A stretch of 64,000 nt of DNA from Rana temporaria (lineage: Eukaryota > Chordata > Amphibia > Anura > Ranidae): NCBI RefSeq assembly GCF_905171775.1, contig NC_053501.1:18072254-18136253 (forward strand), given 5' to 3'. Made by a program: the position numbers and the translations under genes. Below, in pieces: positions 21,273-32,799 of this stretch. The notes below the pieces were generated by a model, which worked only from the letters and a program-made list of their open reading frames with translations, did not search any database and was not told where the DNA came from. Numbering within the stretch: position 1 is the stretch's first letter; the number at the start of each line of letters is the position of its first letter.

Positions 21273-21393
21273 TAAATGTATTTTGCTATAACTTTGTAGA
21301 TTTATGCATGCCTATGTATCAGTATGTTCGTTTTAATGTTAAATATAGAGATTTGTAGAGAAACCACTAGAGGGAGTCACTCTGATCACTTTT

Positions 21394-21770
21394 TAACCAC
21401 TTGCCTACCGGGCACGTTTACCCCCTTCCCGCCTTGGCCAATTTTCAGCTTTCAGCGCTGTCGCACTTTGAATGACAATTGCCCAGTCATGCAACACTGT
21501 ACCCAAAATGTATATATTTTTTAAAAATTTCACGCAAATAATGCTATCTTTTGGTGGTATTTTACCACTGTTTTTTTTATTTAATCACCACTGAGTTGTT
21601 TTAAATTTTTTCTCCTTCACTGATGTGCACTGATAGGCTGTACTGGTGGGCACTGATGGGGTGGCACTGGTTGGCACTGATGAGGAGGCACTGATAGACG
21701 ACACTGATGGCCACTGCACTAGCAGGTGGCAAATAGGTGACCCTGATTGGCAACACTGGTGATGATAGAC
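21394..21770 (+). mobile_element. TAACCACTT element, left end with a short minisatellite
   Basis: It starts TAACCACTTGCCTACCGGGC and includes GACAATTGCCCAGTCATGCA. It then has a few copies of GGCACTGATGRGG-type units (21640-21720). The same order occurs at 53165-54010, where the repeat is greatly expanded. It is truncated on the right by the CR1 fragment. Confidence 0.72.
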
Positions 21771-21811
21771 AGCGTTGAAATCCCAGAGACGTCTCATAGC
21801 TCAATAATAAC

Positions 21812-23098
21812 ATGCAATGCCAAGCTGCGGTTTTCAAAGCGAGCAAAGTCCTTTCTTGTATTAAGAGAGGTATGGACTCCAGAGAGAGATATCATTTTGC
21901 CCCCCTGTACAAATCATTAGTAAGACCTCATCTGGAATATGCAGTTCAGTTTTGGGCCCCAGTTCTCAAAGGATATCGGGGAACTGGAGAAAGTGCAGAG
22001 AAGGGCAACCAAAATGATAAGAGGCATGGAGGAGCTCAGCTATGAGGAAAGATTAGAAGAACTGAATTTATTCTCTCTTGAGAAGAGGAGAATAAGGGGG
22101 GATATGATCCACATGTACAAATATATAAGGGGTCCATATAGTGAACTTGGTGTTGAGTTATTCACTTTACGGTCAACACAAAAGACAAGGGGGCACTCTT
22201 TACATCTAGAGGAAAAAAGATTTATAGCCAGATTCAGAGAAAGTTAGGCCGGCGTATCAGTAGATACGCCGACCTAACTCGGAATCTGCAACGTCCTAAG
22301 TTTAAGTGTATTCTCAAACTGAGATACACTTAAACCTAGCTAAGATACGACAGCCTGCGCCGTCGTATCTTAGGGTGCAATATTTAGGCTGGCCGCTAGG
22401 TGGCGCTTCCGTTGAGTTCGGCGTAGAATATGTAAATGACTAGATACGCCGATTCACGAACATACGTGCGCCCGTCGCAGTAAAGATACACCGTTTCCGT
22501 AAGAGAAACGCATGTAAAGATAAAGCTGCCCCTAGTTGGCCTAGTCAATGTTAAGTATGGCCGTCGTTCCCGCGTCGAAATTTGAAAATTTTACGTTGTT
22601 TGCGTAAGTCGTCCGTGAATGGGGCTGGACGTAATTTACGTTCACGTCGAAACCAATACGTCCTTGCGGCGTACTTTGGAGCAATGCACACTGGGAAATG
22701 TACACGGACGGCGCACGTAAAAAACGTCAATCACGTCGGGTCACGAGTAATTAACATAAAACACGCCCCCCCATCCTCATTTGAATTAGGCGCGCTTACG
22801 CCGGCCGCATTTACGCTACGCCGCCGTAAGTTAGGAGGCAAGTACTTTGTGAATACAGTACTTGCCTCTCTGACTTAAGGCGGCGTAGCGTAAATAGGAT
22901 ACGCTACGCCGCCTTAAAGTTGCGGCGGCGTCTATGAATCTAGGTACCAATCTCCAAATGCGGAAAGGTTTCTTCACAGAAAGAGCTGTGAAAATGTGGA
23001 ATAGACTCCCTCCAGAGGTGGTTCTGGCCAGCTCAGTAGATTGCTTTAAGAAAGGTCTGGATTCTTTCCTAAATGTACATAATATAACTGGGTACTGA
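21812..23098 (+). pseudogene. CR1-like reverse transcriptase C-terminus, interrupted
   Basis: The peptide pieces SLVRPHLEYAVQFWAPVL and, after a frameshift near 21970, LEKVQRRATKMIRGMEE, LSYEERLEELNLFSLEKRR and TRGHSLHLEEKRF match the conserved end of CR1-type ORF2. After the 0.7-kb MITE the frame continues as LQMRKGFFTERAVKMWNRLP and ends FKKGLDSFL...TGY with a stop near 23096. It is inactive: 5' truncation, frameshift and insertion. Confidence 0.85.
22227..22944. mobile_element. CpG-rich MITE, copy D, inside the CR1 frame
   Basis: GCCAGATTCAGAGA starts it and GAATCTAGG ends it, with TA at both junctions. The ATGTTAAGTATGGCCGTCGT core lies near 22550-22570. Because coding homology continues on both sides, the boundaries are well constrained. 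Confidence 0.86.
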
Positions 23099-23340
23099 CA
23101 TTTATAGGTAAAGTTGGTCCGGGGAAAATCCGATTGCCTCTCGGGGGATCAGGAAGGATATTTTTCCCCTAATGTAGCACATTGGATCATGCTCTGCTGG
23201 AGCTTTTTGCTTTCTTCTGGATCAACTGTGGGTATAGAATTGGGTATATGGGATTGTACGATATTTTTTATTTTAGTTATTTTTTTTTTATGGTTGAACT
23301 GGATGGACTTGTGTCTTTTTCTAACTATGTAACTATAGCA

Positions 23341-23674
23341 TTTATATTTATATCGGCAAAAATTATCATGGCAAAATCTTGTAAATTGACAGTCTTGCCA
23401 TTCGAACAGCTCAAATGCAAACTTTCCTGGATTATGATTAATGAGCACGTGACAGCGATCTTGGAGGATAAAATGCAGATGTTCGAGAAGTCTGGGACCC
23501 ATGGGTCAAGTTTATTTTACTGGAGATCCTTGATCTATACCTGATTCGGGGGTGGTGGGATTCGGAGAGCGAGGTCATTCCCTACTTTTCTCCTCAACTT
23601 TTCGTTCTTCTCCTTTTTCCCTTTTATTTTTGGGTCTTTGCTGTAGTCATACGAGACCTGAGCAGAGAATGTTC
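23341..23674. other. No gene seen
   Basis: Unique AT-rich stretch between the CR1 tail and a hAT MITE. Confidence 0.45.
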
Positions 23675-23682
23675 CTGTAGGG

Positions 23683-23867
23683 CAGTGTTTCTCAATTCCA
23701 GTCCTCAGGCCCCCCCAACAGGTCAGGTTTTCAGGATTTCCCTCAGATGAAAAGGCTGTGGTGATTACTAAGGCAGTGAAACTGATCAAATCACCTGTGC
23801 AAAATAATGGAAATCCTGAAAACCTGACCTGTTGGGGGGGCCTGAGGACTGGAATTGAGAAACACTG
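23683..23867. mobile_element. hAT MITE with perfect 8-bp target duplication
   Basis: CAGTGTTTCTCAATTCCAGT and its inverse bound 185 bp that is almost entirely palindromic (CCTCAGGCCCCCCCAACAGG pairs with its inverse). CTGTAGGG is duplicated at 23675-23682 and 23868-23875. Confidence 0.95.
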
Positions 23868-24856
23868 CTGTAGGGGGACGTCTGGTTTCAGGGGGACGTG
23901 CGATGAAGCTGACTCCTTGTCAAGGAGTTGACCCCTTTCAATAATTTGTCCCCTTCATGCCGACAATGCGCATATATGTGGCCTTGGCATAAAGGGGTTA
24001 TACCAGGGTGATGCCTGAGGTTGCAGGCATCATCCTGGTACCGTTTTTTAGAGCGGGTAGTCAGCTCTTTAGGGATAATAACCAATGTGGCTGAAAGGCG
24101 GTTGGCTGTTATCCCGAAGGAACGGGAAAGGACGTCGCCGCCTTCCACCACTCTTCCCGGGTCTCCTGTCCCACCGGGAGACCCGGTCGTTGATCTGCCA
24201 CTTCCGCTGGCTAGAGTGAGACTGAAACAAAGCCGGAAACTGCTTTGTTCCAGTCTACTATGTAAACACACGGATGCGTCGTCACACCAGCACTTCCGAT
24301 TTTCTCGGGGGCCAATGGCGCTGATTTAAAAAAAATTACAGTATTTAGAATCGCCATTTTTGGTGATCTGAATACTTTTAAGTGCAAAGGAGTAATCGGG
24401 GGTCTTTTAGACCCCCAATCCCTCCATAAAGAGTACCTGTGCTGCCTATTACTGTCTCAAGGGATGTTTACATTCCTTGTGACAGCAATAAAAATGAGCA
24501 GAAAAGTGAGCAGATTTTTTTTAAATGATTGTAAAAATAAAATAAAAAGCGCAGCAAAGAAAACGCATACGTAAGTCACACCCGCAAATGTAAACAGTGT
24601 TCAAATCACACATGTGAGGTATTGCCAGGATCGTCAGAGTGAGAGCAATAATTCTAGCAAAAGACACCCTCTGAAACTCTAACCTGGTAACCGTTACATT
24701 TTTTCAAAACGTCCCCTATGGAGATTTTTAGGTGTCATAGTTTACCATTCCACAAGTGTGCGCAATTCCAAAGCATGACATGTTATGTATCTATTTACTC
24801 GGTGTAACATCATCTTTCACATTATAGAAAAAAATTGTCCTAACTTTACTGTTTAG

Positions 24857-25571
24857 GGGGCAGATCCACAAAGAAATTACGCCGGTGTATCTACTGATAC
24901 GCCGGCGTAATTTCAAAATTCCCACGTCGTATTTTTGTTTTGAATCCTCAAAACAAGATATGACGACATCTGGGTTAGATCCGACAGGCGTACACCTTCG
25001 GATCTTAGATGCAATTTTTCGGCCTCCGCTAGGTGGCGTTCCTGTCGTAATCCACGTTGAGTATGCAAATGAGCTATTTCCGGACGATCCACGAACGTAC
25101 GTGCGGCCGTCGCATTTGTTTACGTCGTTTCCGTTCGGCTTTTTCCGGCGTATAGTTAAAGCTGCTATATAGTGGCGTACTCAATGTTAAGTATGGCCGT
25201 CGTTCCCGCGTCTAATTTTGAAATTTTTGCGGCGTTTGCGTAAGTCGTCTGTGAATGGGGCTGGACGCCATTTACATTCACAACGAAAACCATGACGTCC
25301 TTGCGACGTCATTTGGAGCAATGCACCCTGGGAGTTTTGACGGACGGGGCATGCGCAGTTCGTTCGACGCGGGGACGCGCTTCATTTAAATGAAACACGC
25401 CTCCTACTCGCCGCATTTGAATTCCGCACCCTTACGCCGCGAGAAATACACTACGCCGCCATAACTTACGGCGCAAATTCTTTCTGGATTCAAACTTATG
25501 CCAAGTAAGTTACGGCGGCGTAGCGTATCTTAGATACGCTGCGCCGATGCAGATCTTTGTGGATCTGCCCC
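24857..25571. mobile_element. CpG-rich MITE, copy E, TAG target
   Basis: GGGGCAGATCCACAAAG and its inverse are the ends. TAG is duplicated at 24854-24856 and 25572-25574. The core ATGTTAAGTATGGCCGTCGT lies near 25183-25202. It is nested in the TAACCACTT-group element. Confidence 0.9.
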
Positions 25572-25693
25572 TAGGTCTTTTTTGGATTCATGAAAGTGTT
25601 TTTTCCCAAAAAAATACGTTTGAAAGACCGCTGCTCAAATACTGCGTGTGGCATAAAATATTTAATCGATCACCATTTTATTCCCTAGGGTCT

Positions 25694-25698
25694 CTGCA

Positions 25699-25746
<48 letters not shown>
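25694..25746. repeat. TA dinucleotide microsatellite
   Basis: About 50 bp of TA repeats inside the interrupted DNA element, immediately left of the hAT insertion target. Confidence 0.95.
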
Positions 25747-25752
<6 letters not shown>

Positions 25753-26487
25753 TAGTGCTGTCAAACGATTAAAATTTTTAATCGCGATTAATCGCATTAA
25801 TGTCATAGTTAACTCACGATTAATCGCTCTAATTTATGACGAATTTCCCCACAAATATCGCACAATTCTGCAAGTGATTATAATTTATTATCGCTGTTTT
25901 CTAGCTGATCTAAAACCATTTTTGACATAAAGGGACACTTTTGGACAATCTACAGTTTTTCAGGCAGAAAGAATAGTTTTTATTTTATAAAAGAACATGT
26001 AGGGCACTGGGCAGACCACTAGGGACAAGGGGGGTATGTATTTTTTACATACAGTACTGTAATCTATAAGATTACAGTATACTGTATGCATTGTGTTTGT
26101 TTACTTTTTTAAATTTGGCGCCGTTCTCCGCTCCCGTGCGTCGTAACGTCGCAGGGAACGGAGCTCGGCGTCACACAGGCACTGTGAATCGAGCGAGGAC
26201 CCGCCGAGCGAGGAGGACCCGCCAAGCGAGGAGGACCCGCCAAGCAAGGAGGACCCGCCAAGCAAGGAGGACCCGCTCGATCACACAGCGGGGTGGCATC
26301 GCTGGATCCAGGGACAAGGTGAGTAACTTGTCTGTGAATCCAGCGAAAAGGTAAGCCGCGCCACGCCGCTGCACACTCTGCAAGTCCACCCCGAGGGCTC
26401 CTGCGTTAATCGCGCGACAAAAATATTGACGGCGTTAACATGGGTTTGCGTTAACGCCGTTAATATCGCGTTTAACGCACAGCCCTA
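25753..26487. mobile_element. hAT non-autonomous element with perfect 8-bp target duplication
   Basis: TAGTGCTGTCAAACGATTAA and the right end GCACAGCCCTA bound 735 bp. ATTTATAT is duplicated at 25745-25752 and 26488-26495. Terminal regions are rich in TTAATCGCGATTAATCG palindromes. The GC-rich centre has an 18-bp tandem repeat (26197-26275). There is no transposase. Confidence 0.9.
26197..26275. repeat. 18-bp tandem repeat inside the hAT element
   Basis: About four copies of GAGGACCCGCCAAGCAAG. It encodes RRTRQA-like repeats in one frame and LLAWRV on the other strand; neither is a credible protein. Confidence 0.9.
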
Positions 26488-26717
26488 ATTTATATATATA
26501 AAATGTTTGGGGATTCTGAGTAGTTTTCTACCTAAACCTATTTAGTATGTATTTGATACTATATATGTTCTTTATAAACATTTTGTATTCTGTTTTGTAA
26601 AATGCTTTACTGAAAAAAACACATCCAATTTTACATATCTTCATCATTTGCATTACCTGTCCCAAATGGAAGTTTAAAAGAGACTAGTAGTATCCCCCGG
26701 AACCCAAGAATGATGTA

Positions 26718-27212
26718 CCGTATTTATCGCGGTATAACGCGCTCCCGCGTATACCGCGCACCCCTAAAGTTGCCCCCGAAATTCCTGTAAAAAAAAATGT
26801 TATATGATTTTATTACTTACAGTTTTGGTGTCTTCCCAGCGTCCATCGTCCGGTCCGGCGTCCGTCTGCGGCCTCGATGGTGTCCTCCCGGCTTCTCCAG
26901 CGCGCGCCTCAAGTCGAGTCCCCGCTTCCCGCGCTCAGTTCGAACGCCTCCACCGACATAAACCGAGTGCATTACACTCGGGTACATTCGGCAAGGCTCG
27001 GCTTCGCTCGCACTCACGCTCTGTGACGTTTATGCGTGAGCACGAGCGAAGCCGAGACTAGCCGAATGTACCCGAGTGTAATGCACTTGGCATATGTCGG
27101 CGCAGGATTTCAAACTGAGCGCGGGAAGCGGCTATCAGCGTATATCGCGCACCCACGATTTTCCCCTTATTTTAAGGGGAAAATCGTGCGCGATATACGC
27201 CGATAAATGCGG
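26718..27212. mobile_element. Mariner-like MITE with TA target and central hairpin
   Basis: CCGTATTTATCGCGGTATAA and the inverse-like ATATACGCCGATAAATGCGG are the ends, with TA at 26716-26717 and 27213-27214. Inside, ACTCGGGTACATTCGGC and its inverse GCCGAATGTACCCGAGT form a long hairpin (about 26974-27083). There is no transposase. Confidence 0.8.
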
Positions 27213-27214
27213 TA

Positions 27215-27592
27215 ACTTTATTATTCCCGTTACCTGTTTTTTTTACTTGTATTATTCACAAAAAACTTCATCCTCTGTTGAAATAACTTACTGTGCTCCA
27301 TTCATGCTAATATTCTCAGCCTCATAAATTCAAGGGTTTCTAAGAGCCGTAGACACAATCTCCATTTTCCCATCACATGACAAGTGGCTCCAAATAAAGA
27401 CATGCTGTCTGTGGATTGATTGCCTTTTGTTGTAGAGAATTTCTAAATCTAGAAAATGAATGATGAGAAGTGTAGGAAATAGGTTTCTTATTGCTTTTGA
27501 GTTAAAGATAAGGGGGGGTTCAAGTTGACACATTGAAGTAGGGATGTAGGGAGCTAATATCGGGTAAAAAGATCCAATTCTCCTAGAACTGT
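27215..27592. other. No gene seen; unique sequence
   Basis: Mostly AT-rich. No terminal repeats or domain were recognised. Confidence 0.5.
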
Positions 27593-27600
27593 AGTTAAGT

Positions 27601-28042
27601 CAGGGCTCAAGTCCTGCGGGAACGCATGGGAACGGAGTTCCTGCACTTTTTTCACAGCAGGAACTCCGTTCCCTTTGCAGGACTAGAGCAGCTGAGCCGC
27701 CCGAGCCAATTCTTCACTAAGCAGTGATGCCCAGCTCGAGTCACTGTCAGGGGCAGGCGAACCTTAGTAATCCTTTATGTTACTGGCCGCTTCCTGTATA
27801 TGGATTCATCGGGTAGTGTGCGGGTATTCGGTCACTTCCTCGATGCCGCAATGTCTCCTGGGAGCTTTTGTCATCGTTCCCAGGAGACATTGCGGAGGTC
27901 TCCCCCGAGTTATCGCGGGATTTAGAAAGAACTTGCGGTTTAGTAATTATGCATATGAGCGTATTATTTTTTATTTTTTTTTGTGGGGGAGTGGATCTTG
28001 GGAGGGAGTTCCCACACTTTTTTCCCCAGGACTTGACCCCTG
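27601..28042 (+). mobile_element. hAT non-autonomous element, copy 1
   Basis: CAGGGCTCAAGTCCTG and CAGGACTTGACCCCTG are the ends. The flanks AGTTAAGT and AGTCGAGT agree at six of eight positions. Internal hairpins: GGAACGGAGTTCCTGC with its inverse, and AATGTCTCCTGGGAGC with its inverse. A second copy in the opposite orientation is at 62306-62752. Confidence 0.88.
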
Positions 28043-28340
28043 AGTCGAGTGCCTATTTTCTCACCATGCTCAGAAGTAGGCACATGCCCCTTTAACACAT
28101 TTTTTTCCCCACAACTTCTTGGGTTCCTGGACATGCCCAGGGAGGATAAGTTTATCTGATTCCATCCCTCGGCAGCATCTGATAAGGTAGCTGCACAATT
28201 AATCTCCAGCCAGATGAGCAGTCCTCCATTCTCAAAACCAGCGTGCAGGAGTCTATTAGCACACAGCTTCTCCAGAAGACCCATCTACCTTGGGAAGTCC
28301 CTACCTGATTGCTACAAGAAAACTACAGTTCCATTCAGGT

Positions 28341-28813
28341 TAAGGTGACCAGATTTTTAAAATGAAATCCAGGGACATATTTTCTTCATTTTTTTTACTA
28401 GTAATGTTGGCAATCAGCGACTCTCTGCCCATTGTGCCGCCGCCCGCCTCACAGCCTGTCGAGTCTTACTCTCTGGGACCTGGCTACTACTGGGTGGGGA
28501 GTGGAGGAAGATCACTCCGCCAGGGAAGGCAAGGAGATGAGCAGGCAGGCGGCTGGCCGGGACTTGAGCCAAGGCAGAAGAACATGCGAGCGGAGCTGAA
28601 TGGGCATGCACCCGAAACCAGCACATTATCATCAGAAAGGGGCACAGATAATGGAAAAAAATACACCACTCTAAGATAGTTGGATCGGCGGAGCGGGGGG
28701 TGTGTAATTCAGATTTTTTTATTCTACACTGACTGTCTTTGAAGTTGCCCCAGCCCCTGTTCAAATCCAATTTGGGGACTGTCCCCAGAAACCGGGGATG
28801 TCTGGTCACCCTA
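28341..28813. mobile_element. hAT element of the GGTGACCA-ended family, copy 1
   Basis: TAAGGTGACCAGATTTTT and the inverse of TAGGGTGACCAGACATCC are the ends. The flanks ATTCAGGT (28333-28340) and ATTTAGGT (28814-28821) form an 8-bp duplication with one change. Related to 61285-61645. Confidence 0.82.
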
Positions 28814-29007
28814 ATTTAGGTGCTCCCCTTTCTTTCCTCCATTCCCTTGGACCTTGGATCCCTCCAGCTGTTCACCTGTGTAAGCAAAGCTACTCTGGAG
28901 TTTAGTGAGAAGGAAACTGTTTATGAGGATAGCCACAAGTAGCTGTTTGTGTTCTGAACTGTTTAACTGAAGTACTGATTCTCAGTAGACTCTCTGTTAT
29001 TATAGAG

Positions 29008-29180
29008 CAGGGGTCTCCAAACTTTCTACGCAAAGGGCCGATTTACTGTCCTTCAGGCATTGGGTGGGCCGGACTGTGGTCAGTGGGAGAAAGAAATGCC
29101 ACACACTCTAATTGGTTTTAATGGGAGGAATAGTGTCTTTTGTTGGTATCAGTGGGAGGAATAATGTTCCATTGATGTTG
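29008..29180 (+). mobile_element. hAT element fragment, left end
   Basis: CAGGGGTCTCCAAACTTTCT followed by CAAAGGGCCG and GGGTGGGCCGG is a typical left end of a hAT family; the inverse end is at 8304. The right limit is uncertain. Confidence 0.55.
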
Positions 29181-29184
29181 TCAG

Positions 29185-29887
29185 CAGTGGCGGTCCGTCC
29201 ATTAGGGGCAAGGGGCACCGCCCTCCTAATCCATGCACCGGGCCCTTAATCTATATGCATGTGATTAGAGCCAGAGCACTGCACCCTGAGCCCACCCAGT
29301 TGTGTGACAATAGCAAATTACTATTCGCTATTGTCTTCCTGATTCTCATCCTAGCCAATCAGGAGGCTGGTCCTGAGACCCGATTCGCCAAGAGGAGAAG
29401 CGATCATGTTGGTCGCTGCACCGAGGGAAGGAGGAGGGAAGCCTCAGAGGAGGAAGCCGCTGTGAAGCATGAAACGCCACCAAGGAGAAGATGCAGGAAG
29501 GAGCCAAAGCTGCCCGCGACCTAGATGGGGTAAGTGCGGGGCCACCCCCAAAATCCCCCTCTCTTCTCCCTCTTATCCCCCCCTCTCTCACCCCCTCTTG
29601 CTCTCTCTCATCCCCCTCTCTCTCCCACCTCTCGCACTCCATCCATCAAGATCTCCTGCACTAGTAGCATCTGCAGGTGGCAGGAAGGGGAGGTGAGAGA
29701 GCCAGCCAGCAGCTGCATGGAGGGGGCGCCTGGCAATCAGGGAGGTGGGGGGACACTCAGGTTTGTGAGGGGGGGGATCAGTGCACCTGGGAGAATTGCC
29801 AGGGAGAAGGAACATGGGGCAGCGCCGCCCCCTGAAAAATGCCGCCCAAGGCAAACACCTTGTTTGCCTCGTGGTAGATACACCCCT
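29185..29887. mobile_element. hAT-like composite region
   Basis: CAGTGGCGGTCCGTCC starts the stretch, and GGTAGATACACCCCTG, a hAT-type right end, closes it. The 8-bp flanks do not match, so two different elements may be joined here. A CT-rich tract lies at about 29550-29640. Confidence 0.4.
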
Positions 29888-29947
29888 GATGGAAGCGCTT
29901 TACGAATGATAGACTGACATCCAACTAGTTGTACAATCTCTTTTCTA

Positions 29948-30289
29948 GGCCTCATGCACACATACTCCTGAGTATTGAAGCACAAATTGTTTGGCGCTTT
30001 CCTGCACCTGGTGAGCTGCAGGGGCACATAGGGCCACCAATACAAATGAATGGCCATGCACAGCCAGCTGCTTAGAAACAATAAAGGCGGCTGCATCGAT
30101 GTTTACTTGCGCATGTGCAATCAGCAAGGGAAAATACGCAAAAGGCGCATACACAGGTAAATACAGATGCAGGAACCATCTGTGTTTACTAGCAGTTGGC
30201 CGTGTACAGCCAAACACTTATATTGAAGTGTATAGATAGAGGGGAATTGGGTACCTGAGGACCCTGGGACTATTATACGGTGCAGATAA
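29948..30289. other. MITE-like remnant and unique DNA
   Basis: CCTCATGCACACATACTCC resembles the left end of GTACACAC-type MITEs. The matching right end was not identified. Confidence 0.35.
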
Positions 30290-30700
30290 ATTGTGCGAGA
30301 CACAATGGTTTTAGAAAAATAGAAAAGATTTTTAATACATTTTATAGTACAGAAATATATATATAAATAATTACAAGACCAGCTGAAGTGTATAACATAG
30401 AAACTTCAGTTCCATATAACAACTTGTTGCAGTTCTCTCAACATGTTTCGCTCGTGAGAGCTTCTTCAGGAGTGATTTTAGAACTGAACTGTAATGGATC
30501 AAAAGAAGGAATCAATATACAGCAAATGGTCACTACAAAAGCAATAATGAATACAATCATATAGATTTTATATGAATTAACAAAAATAATTTTTTGATAA
30601 GAAATTGCAATGGAGATATCCAAGAAAAATATATATATAAATAATAAAGAGGACAGTCAATATTAACAATATAACAGTTCCTGATTTTTAGATATTTCAG
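30290..30700 (-). mobile_element. Penelope-like element 3' fragment
   Basis: AT-rich non-coding DNA contains a well-preserved minus-strand hammerhead (30434-30475). The arrangement resembles the PLE 3' region at 10784-12356. No reverse transcriptase remains. Limits are approximate. Confidence 0.55.
30434..30475 (-). ncRNA. Hammerhead ribozyme motif, minus strand
   Basis: Reading the minus strand: CUGAAGA (30463-30469; position 7 is free in hammerheads), one extra A, stem II GCUC/GAGC with a UCAC loop, GAAA, a 2-bp stem III AC/GU, U at the cleavage position, and stem I pairing UCACUC with GAGAGA (one mismatch). All core bases are intact. The extra base after CUGANGA is shared with the motif at 11612-11667. 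Confidence 0.7.
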
Positions 30701-31562
30701 CAGAGGGGGAGCGAAGCTGCAGCACGGCAGTTCCCTGGGCGCAGGAAAGCGCAAGACATTTTACGTTTTAAGGCTCAGGAGCATGTAAAAGTCCGGTGTA
30801 TGACACCTTAAACTTTGAATAAATCATCACAACTGAAAAAGAAAAAAAGAAAAAAAAGAAAGTAAAGTTAATTACTGTGATGTCAACTCTTAGAAAACTG
30901 GGTGAGCGCATGAGATGGAGAATGAATAGGCTACGCCTCGTTACGAAAACACACAATGAATAATCGGGACGGGTATAAATAAACTGTTTCCACTTTGCCA
31001 GATTTTTGCTACTCTTCTCCCTCTGTCTACAAGGATGAGCGGTTCTCCATCAATCAGAGTTTGGCTTTGCTTGGCGGTAGTCCAGGGGACAGTCACACAC
31101 CGCGTTCGCCTACATAAAACTGGCAGTCTGGATTTGCGCAGTGCTGATCGGAAGCTGGAAGATTTGTTACGTCCTTGCGACCTGTGCACTGTATGCATGA
31201 ACTATTTTATGATTGCGGTTGTATTTTAACTGGTGGCTTCGCTGTGATAAAATCATTTTCTTTATATATTTTCCTGCCACCGGTCTATATCTGATATAAA
31301 TCTGGTCAGACTGAACTATTTAAATAGTAAATTTAAAGAGACTGTGTATTGCTTGTGTGTATGGAGCAAATACATCACTTTTAATTACTATTCTTCACTA
31401 TGATTAACTGTGCTGCCAATTTGTTCTAAAAAGTTGACTCCAAACTTCTTTTCAACTACAGTAACACCGTCTCCTGCTAAACTCAATGTTCTCTTACAGT
31501 CTCTTAGGTAATGCCAAAGCAATGCAAAGTACGACAGGACAATACAACGCAAGGTAAGTGAT
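30701..31562. other. No gene seen; mostly unique
   Basis: An A-rich tract is present at about 30837-30860. No domain or terminal repeat was recognised; part may belong to the adjoining PLE fragment. Confidence 0.45.
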
Positions 31563-31565
31563 TTA

Positions 31566-32269
31566 GGGCCAGATCCACAGCCGCCGAGCGCAACTTAACT
31601 TTTCAGAGTTAAGTTACACTGCCGCAAATCTCCCAAGTTAGGTGCCGATCCACAAAGCACTTACCTGGAAATTTGCGGCGGTGTAACTTAACTCCGTCCG
31701 GCGCAAGGCGTTCCTAATACAAATGGGCGATTCCCATTTAAATTAGGCGCGCTCCCGCGCCGGACGTACTGCGCATGCTCCGTCGGGTAACTTACCCGAC
31801 GTGCATTGCGCTAACTGACGTCGCTCCGACGTCATTTGCTTAGACGTTAACGTAAGTGGCGTCCAGCGCCATTCACGAACGTCTTACGCAAACGACGTAG
31901 AGTTGAAAATTTTGACGCGGGAACGACGGCCATACTTAATAGGGCTTAGTCAAATAGGACTCAGCCCTATTTTTACGCGGCGTAACTCGGCGTAAACGAC
32001 GTAGATTTAGCGCGACGGGCCCGTCGGAACGTTCGTGGATCGCCGTAAGTGTTCATTTGCATATTCTAGGCCGGCCGCAATGGCCTCGCCACCTAGCGGC
32101 CGGCCTAGAATTGCATCCTTAAGATCCGACAGTGTAATTCAATTACACATGTCGGATCTTCTGCCTATCTATGGGATACTGATTCTGTGGATCAGTTCCA
32201 TAGATAGAAACAGGGATACGACGGCGTATCAGTAGATACGCCGGCTTATCCCTTTTGTGGATTACCCCC
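31566..32269. mobile_element. CpG-rich MITE, copy F, TTA target
   Basis: GGGCCAGATCCACAG and GTGGATTACCCCC are the ends. TTA is duplicated at 31563-31565 and 32270-32272. The core CGACGGCCATACTTAATAGG lies near 31924-31943. Confidence 0.9.
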
Positions 32270-32341
32270 TTAAAGCTTACTAAACCCAGGACCCTGCATT
32301 CACTATATCTGGTCTCCCACAGTACACTAGAACCCTGTTTA

Positions 32342-32588
32342 AGGCCTTGTTCACACTACCGTGACTTCAAAGTCACGCGATTTTACCGTGATTTTTTGAC
32401 CGCGATTTTGCTACGATTTCAAGGAATGCCTGTGCAACTTGCATCAAAGTCGGACCAAAGTAGTACAGGGACTACTTTGAAGTTGCACAGATATGAACGG
32501 TACTCATTGGAAATCATAGGCTATGACTTGTCATGCGACTTTGCAGTCCCAAGTCGCAGGACAAGTCGCACAAGTGTGAAAGGGGCCT
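32342..32588. mobile_element. MITE with TTCACAC-type ends
   Basis: AGGCCTTGTTCACAC and GTGTGAAAGGGGCCT are inverted. The interior repeats CGCGATTTT and AAGTCGCA words and has a hairpin around ACTTTGAAGTTGCACAG. TTA precedes it. There is no coding capacity. Confidence 0.65.
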
Positions 32589-32799
32589 TAACCTTCTCCA
32601 CAACTTTATCCCTGACCTGTCTGGTGTGTTCCTTGGCCTTCATGATGCCGTTTGTTCACTAAGGTTCTCTAACAAACCTCTGAGGGCTTCACAGAACAGC
32701 TATATTTATACTGAGACTAAATTACACACAGCTCTATTTATTCATTTTGTGACTTGTGATGGAAATTGGTTCCAGTAGATTTTTGTTAGGGGTATCAGA

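Larger units (their letters stand above)
21775..23340 (+). mobile_element. CR1-like LINE, 3' end, split by a MITE
   Basis: Coding remnants run from about 21775 to 22226 and resume after the inserted MITE at about 22945. The 3' tail contains GGTTGAACTGGATGGACTTG and ends with AACTATGTAACTATA, the usual CR1-type terminal short repeat. The 5' side is truncated, as is typical of these elements. Confidence 0.85.
23945..26535 (+). mobile_element. TAACCACTT-group element, copy 2, twice interrupted
   Basis: Landmarks shared with 8318-13377 occur in order: TGATGCCTGAGGTTGCAGGC hairpin, CTCCATAAAGAGTACCTG, AAGGGATGTTTACATTCC, ATGGAGATTTTTAGGTG, ATCATCTTTCACATTATA, and ATGTTTGGGGATTCTGAG. The MITE at 24857-25571 and a hAT element at 25753-26487 are inserted near its right end. 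The terminal TAACCACTT is not preserved. Confidence 0.75.

Noticed and set aside
23182..23544. Plus-strand frame of 120 codons
   Set aside because: Most of it is the CR1 3' untranslated tail in another frame.
26091..26389. Arginine-rich RRTRQA repeat protein
   Set aside because: It lies in an 18-bp tandem repeat of a non-autonomous hAT element and has no credible start or domain.
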